Source of the DNA: Butyrivibrio sp. INlla14
GTDB taxonomy: Bacteria; Bacillota; Clostridia; Lachnospirales; Lachnospiraceae
DNA: 64,000 nucleotides
Assembly: GCF_900102515.1 (NCBI RefSeq)
Contig: NZ_FMVS01000023.1
Coordinates: 1 to 64,000, forward strand
Direction: 5' to 3'
Of this stretch, positions 59,625 through 64,000 are shown in pieces. Positions within the stretch are counted from its first letter, which is position 1. Every line of letters begins with the position of its first letter. The position numbers and the translations under genes are program-made. The notes below the pieces were generated by a model. That model was not told where the DNA came from. It made no database searches and worked only from the letters and a program-made list of their open reading frames with translations.

Positions 59625-61193
59625 TTAGGCACTAAAGTCTACCGAGTTTCCGTTTGCCGCCATCATCTGAGCTGCAATCCTGTCTGCATCTGATATGCCT
59701 TCATCGTCTTCTACAAGTTCCTCTGCAAGGTTGATTCTTCTTAGAGGTCTTGCTTTCCTTGCCTGTTCTTTGTTATAGGCTTCGTTGTTGTCTGATCCTT
59801 GCTGAAGATTTTGTTCAAATGCATGGCTTGCAATTGTAACTTCTATGGATGTAACCTTTATGCCCTGTTCATTGAATTTCTGCTGAAGTGTCTGCATCTG
59901 GGCTTCCACTGCCTCTTTTACAATCTCATTCTGAGCTGTAAATTTAGCTGTGATTCCGTCCTTACTGCTTGTAAGGAGAATGTTGAGATTACCAAGGCTT
60001 GCAGGATGAAGTGATAATTCCATTGATGATTCTGTAGCAAAAGATCTAATGGTAATGCGATCAGTAATCTGCCTTAGAATATTCTCCATCTGTGCCCTGT
60101 TTGTGTACTCAGTGGCGCCAGTTTTTGCAGTGTCCATATTTTCAGTTAAATTATCAAGTAGCTGGTTAAAAAGAGTTGCACCTGGGTTATTAGTGTTTTG
60201 CTCATTTCCAGTGTTTTTGCCATTCTGCTTGGACATTTCGCCAGTATTTTCAACGGGTTTAAATACTTCTTCACTGGAAATCTCAGGTGCTTCAACCTTG
60301 ATATCAGATGTTAGATCCTTAGACTGTGATGCCTTAAGGTTTTGCTTAAGTTCTTCAGCATGTAATACTATTTCCGGCTCCCTTACTTTAATATTTTTAA
60401 GTTCAGGATCAACCTTCTCTGCATTTTCCTTTATTGCTGATAGAACATCCTCATTAGATAAATCAAACTCTTTCATGAGCTGGCTCTTCATACCTTCCGC
60501 ATCCTCAAAGAGGTCCTGCATGTTAGTATTTAGGTCTGCATCTGTTAGCAGATCAAGCGCTTTATCCTGTGTATCAAGGTTTGTGATCAGTTCTCTTATA
60601 TTCTGAGGATTAAGAAGATCTGTCATCATAATTCCCAGCATATCCATCGCGTCTACGATTTCTTCCTCAGATATATCAAACATTTTTGCTATATGAGCTA
60701 CCATTTCCTTAGTATCTTCTTCTATAGCATTCTGTAGCTTTTTGTCGGCATCCTTGCTGGATGTTTCGTTGGTATTTGTGTCTGTAGTTGCTGTCTTTTC
60801 AAGGTTCTTGTCAGTTGCTTCTGTAGTTCTATCGTCGATATTCTTGGTATCCTGATCCTTAGCTGCGGTATTTGCCTTCGCTTTATTTGGATCATTTACA
60901 TCACTACTCTTGCCTGACTTGTCATTTATCTTTTTAGATAAGTTCTGAGCATTTTGATCATTCCTTGTCGTATCCTGCCTTGCAACAAGCTTTTCAGTTG
61001 ATGAATAGCTTATTTTTGCTGTTGTGCTCTTTGCCTGGATCATAGCCGATGAAGCCTTATTAAGAAGCCCATCAAATCCAGTCAGATCATTATTCTGATT
61101 CTTCTTAGAATAATCAACCTTCGAAACACTCGCCACAGTACTTCGTGTGATAATAGACATCTGCATGTCTATCGTCTTTGTAGTACCGGTCAT
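59625..61193 (-). CDS. fliK: Flagellar hook-length control protein FliK
   Basis: AAAGGAGGT before ATG 61193 sets the start (522 aa). The long N-terminal part is polar and Lys/Asp/Thr-rich; the C-terminal domain has the FliK signature SMELSLHPASLGNLNILLTS with EAQMQTLQQKFNEQGIKVTS (about residues 390-460). It measures hook length and triggers the FlhB switch. It follows an intrinsic terminator-like hairpin just upstream. Confidence 0.9.
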   Translation of the reverse strand: MTGTTKTIDMQMSIITRSTVASVSKVDYSKKNQNNDLTGFDGLLNKASSAMIQAKSTTAKISYSSTEKLVARQDTTRNDQNAQNLSKKINDKSGKSSDVNDPNKAKANTAAKDQDTKNIDDRTTEATDKNLEKTATTDTNTNETSSKDADKKLQNAIEEDTKEMVAHIAKMFDISEEEIVDAMDMLGIMMTDLLNPQNIRELITNLDTQDKALDLLTDADLNTNMQDLFEDAEGMKSQLMKEFDLSNEDVLSAIKENAEKVDPELKNIKVREPEIVLHAEELKQNLKASQSKDLTSDIKVEAPEISSEEVFKPVENTGEMSKQNGKNTGNEQNTNNPGATLFNQLLDNLTENMDTAKTGATEYTNRAQMENILRQITDRITIRSFATESSMELSLHPASLGNLNILLTSSKDGITAKFTAQNEIVKEAVEAQMQTLQQKFNEQGIKVTSIEVTIASHAFEQNLQQGSDNNEAYNKEQARKARPLRRINLAEELVEDDEGISDADRIAAQMMAANGNSVDFSA

Positions 61194-61256
61194 GTAACCT
61201 CCTTTCGACTTTATTTCAAGGTGCATAGATTCTCAACTTCTATATCGTCATAAGGC

Positions 61257-61288
61257 AAAAAAAATTCACCCATAAGGGTGAATTTTTT
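61257..61288 (-). terminator. Intrinsic terminator-like hairpin in front of fliK
   Basis: AAAAAATTCACCC (61259-61271) and GGGTGAATTTTTT (61276-61288) form a 13-bp perfect stem with a 4-base loop and U tails on both strands. It lies between the motE-like gene and fliK, inside the operon. Confidence 0.8.
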
Positions 61289-61302
61289 AGAAATTTTATA
61301 TT

Positions 61303-62244
61303 TTATTTTTTCTCACCAGTGACCTGAGTAGATTCTTTCTCAAGAGCTGAAGGCTCCAGAAGCTGCGTACACTTAGCAGCATTTTCTTTTTCCATCTGAG
61401 CCAGAATATCTCCGCGGTTTTCAATGGTCATCTGGGCCAGGATTCTGCAGACAAGCTGGATCTGGTTTTCGTTTATCATCTCATCAAAAATCTGAGCGGC
61501 CTGCTTGGCCTTCATTCCTGAATAAGTGGTTGCAAAAGCCTTTATAGCTTCATCGTCAAGTTCTCCCTTTACAACCTGCTCATAAATCTTGGCAGCAGTG
61601 TCAGGATCTATCATGGCGTAGTAGGAAGCATAGGCAGCAGCATCTGGGGCGTAATCCCCATAAACTACACTGGCATAGAAGCTTGCTCTCTCTTCATAGA
61701 ATTCTTTTTGCTGCCTCTCAAAGGGCTCAAGTCTTGTAACTTCGGCATTAAGCTTATCTATAGTGGAAGCATAGCTGCTATTTTGTTCCATCTCAGACTG
61801 AAGCATGTTTTCAAGCTTTCTAATGTAGGCATTTGCTTCTTCAAGGCTGTTTATGGAGGTTCCACCTGAGCTTTCAGCGCTGCTGTAATCAACCTGAGAT
61901 TCATCATAAGTGCTATTTTTAGCAGTATCAGGAAGGATCAGATTGACATAAGGCACATCCTTTAAGATTGGCGCCAGAATATCTGAGCCAAATCCGCCCA
62001 CATCAAGCTTTATTAAAAGAGCCATGATTGCAAGCCAGATCAATATAATAAGGAATGTTATAACGATAGTTGCAAAGCCTCCTGCGTTATCTCCATTTAT
62101 CTCCGCAGTTCTATCTGCAAATTCCTGGGCTTTTTCCTTGGCCTCTTTTCTCTGTTCCTTTAATTTTTTCTGATATTCTTTTTTATCCGCTTTGAGTTTG
62201 GCCTTGGCGGCCTTGGGATCCTCAATGTTGCCTAAATCAGCCAT
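61303..62244 (-). CDS. MotE-like flagellar protein (MgtE N-terminal-like domain)
   Basis: The 313-aa protein has a charged N-terminal coiled coil, one membrane helix (IVITFLIILIWLAIMALLIK, about residues 60-79), a coiled coil (about 130-175) and a C-terminal MgtE-N-like helical domain (YYAMIDPDTAAKIYEQVVKG, MKAKQAAQIFDEMI, NRGDILAQM). Proteins of this plan lie between fliJ and fliK in Firmicutes, and related MotE proteins protect MotC in rhizobia. The role here is inferred. Confidence 0.8.
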   Translation of the reverse strand: MADLGNIEDPKAAKAKLKADKKEYQKKLKEQRKEAKEKAQEFADRTAEINGDNAGGFATIVITFLIILIWLAIMALLIKLDVGGFGSDILAPILKDVPYVNLILPDTAKNSTYDESQVDYSSAESSGGTSINSLEEANAYIRKLENMLQSEMEQNSSYASTIDKLNAEVTRLEPFERQQKEFYEERASFYASVVYGDYAPDAAAYASYYAMIDPDTAAKIYEQVVKGELDDEAIKAFATTYSGMKAKQAAQIFDEMINENQIQLVCRILAQMTIENRGDILAQMEKENAAKCTQLLEPSALEKESTQVTGEKK

Positions 62245-62261
62245 GTATTATCCTCACTCAT

Positions 62262-62717
62262 TTACATTTCGCGTTGTCTTTGGGTATAGGTAAAACTTGT
62301 GCGCTGGTCGTTTTCTTTTGCTTCTTCCTGCTTTTCTTCTTCTATCCATTCAGCGTAGGCCCTGTCTCTTAGAGTTTCCTGCATCTTGCGCTCCTGGATA
62401 GCCCTGGTAAGCTTAACTCTGGCCTTTTCAACTATTTCTTCATGCTGCTTAACAACTCTGGCCTGGGATGCGATCATAACATCCATCTGGGCTGTGGCAT
62501 ACTGATTATCCAATATATCCTGAAGTTTTAGTCTGTCAGCATTTCTAAGTTCCTCAGCCTCCCTTAAGTAATTATCCTTTCTGTCAAAATAGCTTTCCAG
62601 AATATCCATCTGCTTGTTAAGTTCAGCCTGGGCAGCAGCAAATTCCATTTTGATCTGCCCTTCCGTTTTTTGCTTGATATTTAGGACGCTCTGCATCCTG
62701 TAGACAAATCTCGCCAT
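62262..62717 (-). CDS. fliJ: Flagellar export protein FliJ
   Basis: The 151-aa protein is almost entirely coiled coil, with MARFVYRMQSVLNIKQKTEG at the N terminus, typical of FliJ. FliJ is the stalk of the FliI/FliH export ATPase. It lies between fliI and the motE-like gene. Confidence 0.9.
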   Translation of the reverse strand: MARFVYRMQSVLNIKQKTEGQIKMEFAAAQAELNKQMDILESYFDRKDNYLREAEELRNADRLKLQDILDNQYATAQMDVMIASQARVVKQHEEIVEKARVKLTRAIQERKMQETLRDRAYAEWIEEEKQEEAKENDQRTSFTYTQRQREM

Positions 62718-62772
62718 AAGCGCTGACTCTCCCTAGTCCTTATCACAATTGTTCCAGGGCAAAAGATATACC

Positions 62773-64000
62773 TTAGTCATTGAACATATTTATCAGCTGA
62801 CTTCTTATCTCCTCGAAGGAAAATTTCTCATCTGTTTCCTGCATAAGAAACTGATTAACCCTTTCTATCTTAGAAACGGCATAGTCAATATTTTTATTGG
62901 CACCTGCCCTATAGGCACCGATATTTATAAGATCTTCGGCATCGTTGTAGGTTGCAAGCACGTTTTTCAGTTTACCTGCAGCTTTTTTGTGCTCTGGATC
63001 AGCTATAGCAGACATACATCTTGAAATGCTGGCCAATACGTCAATTGCAGGATAATGGTTCTTTTGCGCAAGCTTTCTGTTTAAGACTATATGTCCGTCC
63101 AAGATACCACGGGCCGTATCTGTGATTGGCTCATTCATATCATCACCATCTACAAGAACTGTATAAAGGCCTGTGATTGAGCCCTTTCGAGATCTGCCAG
63201 CTCTTTCAAGGAGCTTTGGCATTTCAGCATAAACACTTGGCGGGTATCCGCGGGAAACAGGTGGCTCGCCACTGGCAAGACCAATTTCGCGCTGAGCCAT
63301 AGAAAAACGTGTCAGGGAGTCCATCATAAGAAGTACGTCTTTTCCCTTATCACGAAAATATTCAGCTATTGAAGTTGCTGTCTTGGCAGCCTTAAGTCTC
63401 TCAAGAGCTGGCTTGTCAGAAGTAGCACAGACAACGATAGATCTTTTCATGCCTTCTTCTCCAAGGTCTCGCTCTATAAACTCTCTAACTTCCCTTCCAC
63501 GCTCTCCAATTAGAGCAATCACGTTTATATCTGCCTGAGTATTTCTGGCAAACATACCAAGAAGTGTACTCTTACCAACACCAGATCCTGCAAAGATTCC
63601 AATTCTCTGGCCCTTTCCGACTGTTAAAAGGCCATCTACAGCCTTTACTCCAAGAGATAGAACTTCAGAAATCGGATCCCTAGTCATGGGATCAGGCGGC
63701 TGATTCTCTACTGAGTAGGCAACGCCATCCTCAAGGATTGTACCTTTTCCAAAACTTGTGCCATCTATTCTGCCAAGGCCATCAAGAGTCTGGCCTAAAA
63801 GGCCTTCGCCAACATTTACTCTAAGGGGTGAATCAGTGTTTTCAACTATGCTACCGTTTCCTATTCCACTGGTATTTTCATAGGGCATAAGTTGTACATG
63901 ATTGTCTTTAAAGCCAACAACTTCAGCCATTGAAGGTCTTCCCTTACTATCTGAAATAGTATCGGAATCTTTTTTCTTTGGGTAAATAAGGCAAATGTCA
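62773..64000 (-). CDS. fliI: Flagellar export ATPase FliI, 5' end outside the window
   Basis: The frame is open to the right edge. Upstream of the ATG at 63930 it still reads ICLIYPKKKDSDTI ... RPSMAEVVGF, matching FliI, so that ATG is internal and the true start lies beyond 64000. At least 408 residues are visible, with Walker A FAGSGVGKSTLLGMFARN, Walker B DVLLMMDSLTRFSMAQREIG and the F1-beta-like SGEPPVSRGYPPSVYAEMPK. FliI powers substrate loading at the export gate. It is followed by fliJ. Confidence 0.95.
   Translation of the reverse strand, partial: DICLIYPKKKDSDTISDSKGRPSMAEVVGFKDNHVQLMPYENTSGIGNGSIVENTDSPLRVNVGEGLLGQTLDGLGRIDGTSFGKGTILEDGVAYSVENQPPDPMTRDPISEVLSLGVKAVDGLLTVGKGQRIGIFAGSGVGKSTLLGMFARNTQADINVIALIGERGREVREFIERDLGEEGMKRSIVVCATSDKPALERLKAAKTATSIAEYFRDKGKDVLLMMDSLTRFSMAQREIGLASGEPPVSRGYPPSVYAEMPKLLERAGRSRKGSITGLYTVLVDGDDMNEPITDTARGILDGHIVLNRKLAQKNHYPAIDVLASISRCMSAIADPEHKKAAGKLKNVLATYNDAEDLINIGAYRAGANKNIDYAVSKIERVNQFLMQETDEKFSFEEIRSQLINMFND

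Overview
The window looks like a chromosomal piece of a low-GC, motile, fermentative member of the Lachnospiraceae, most likely Butyrivibrio or Pseudobutyrivibrio. This is inferred from gene content and order: an Ech-type energy-converting [NiFe] hydrogenase with its Hyp maturation genes, a Clostridia-style fla/che superoperon with fliY, cheC, cheD and a FapA protein, minCDE, and YPDL-type surface repeats. From 3182 to 64000 every gene except one esterase lies on the minus strand.

Layout. 1-3709 is an eroded accessory patch. It holds the tail of a transposase running in from the left edge, the C-terminal stub of a YPDL-repeat surface protein, four small unrecognised or broken genes, and the N-terminal fifth of a pyruvate,phosphate-dikinase-like gene. 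3816-11850 is housekeeping: an NAD(P)H oxidoreductase, a CPBP protease, a Tudor-like coiled-coil protein, a polysaccharide deacetylase, metA, ligA, an rluF-like gene and mecA. 11924-22388 reads as one transcription unit, csoR-echABCDEF-hypFCDE, with a well-formed promoter in front of a CsoR-family metal sensor. 22485-27274 holds an OhrR-type regulator with a near-perfect operator over its own -10, then minCDE translationally coupled to a P-type ATPase. 27394-29436 is rpsB-tsf with a structured leader and an intergenic hairpin.

29498-64000 is the flagellar/chemotaxis supercluster. In transcription order: fliI, fliJ, motE-like, fliK, flgD, a TIGR02530-type gene, a very large flgE, then flbD, motA, motB, fliL, fliM, fliY, fliO, fliP, fliQ, fliR, flhB, flhA, flhF, flhG, a PilZ gene, cheB, cheA, cheW, cheC, cheD, a small membrane gene, fliA, fapA, a small conserved gene, a SwrB-like gene and a MltG-like gene. 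It encodes most of the export apparatus, the switch, the stator, the hook, the sigma factor and the CheA/B/W/C/D signalling core. cheY, cheR, flagellin and rod genes are not in the window.

The most unusual locus is 52945-55038, between flgE and flbD, which are normally adjacent in this type of operon. It carries a plus-strand CE1-like esterase and about 2.6 tandem copies of a ~195-bp non-coding repeat. Each full copy is built from alternating inverted 10- to 11-mers of the type TTTCRTGTAA / CTTATATGCAA, able to form several hairpins with evenly sized 17-18-nt loops. Other points of note are internal repeats inside the enlarged FlgE, a mid-operon terminator in front of fliK, and the CsoR-type sensor heading the hydrogenase operon.
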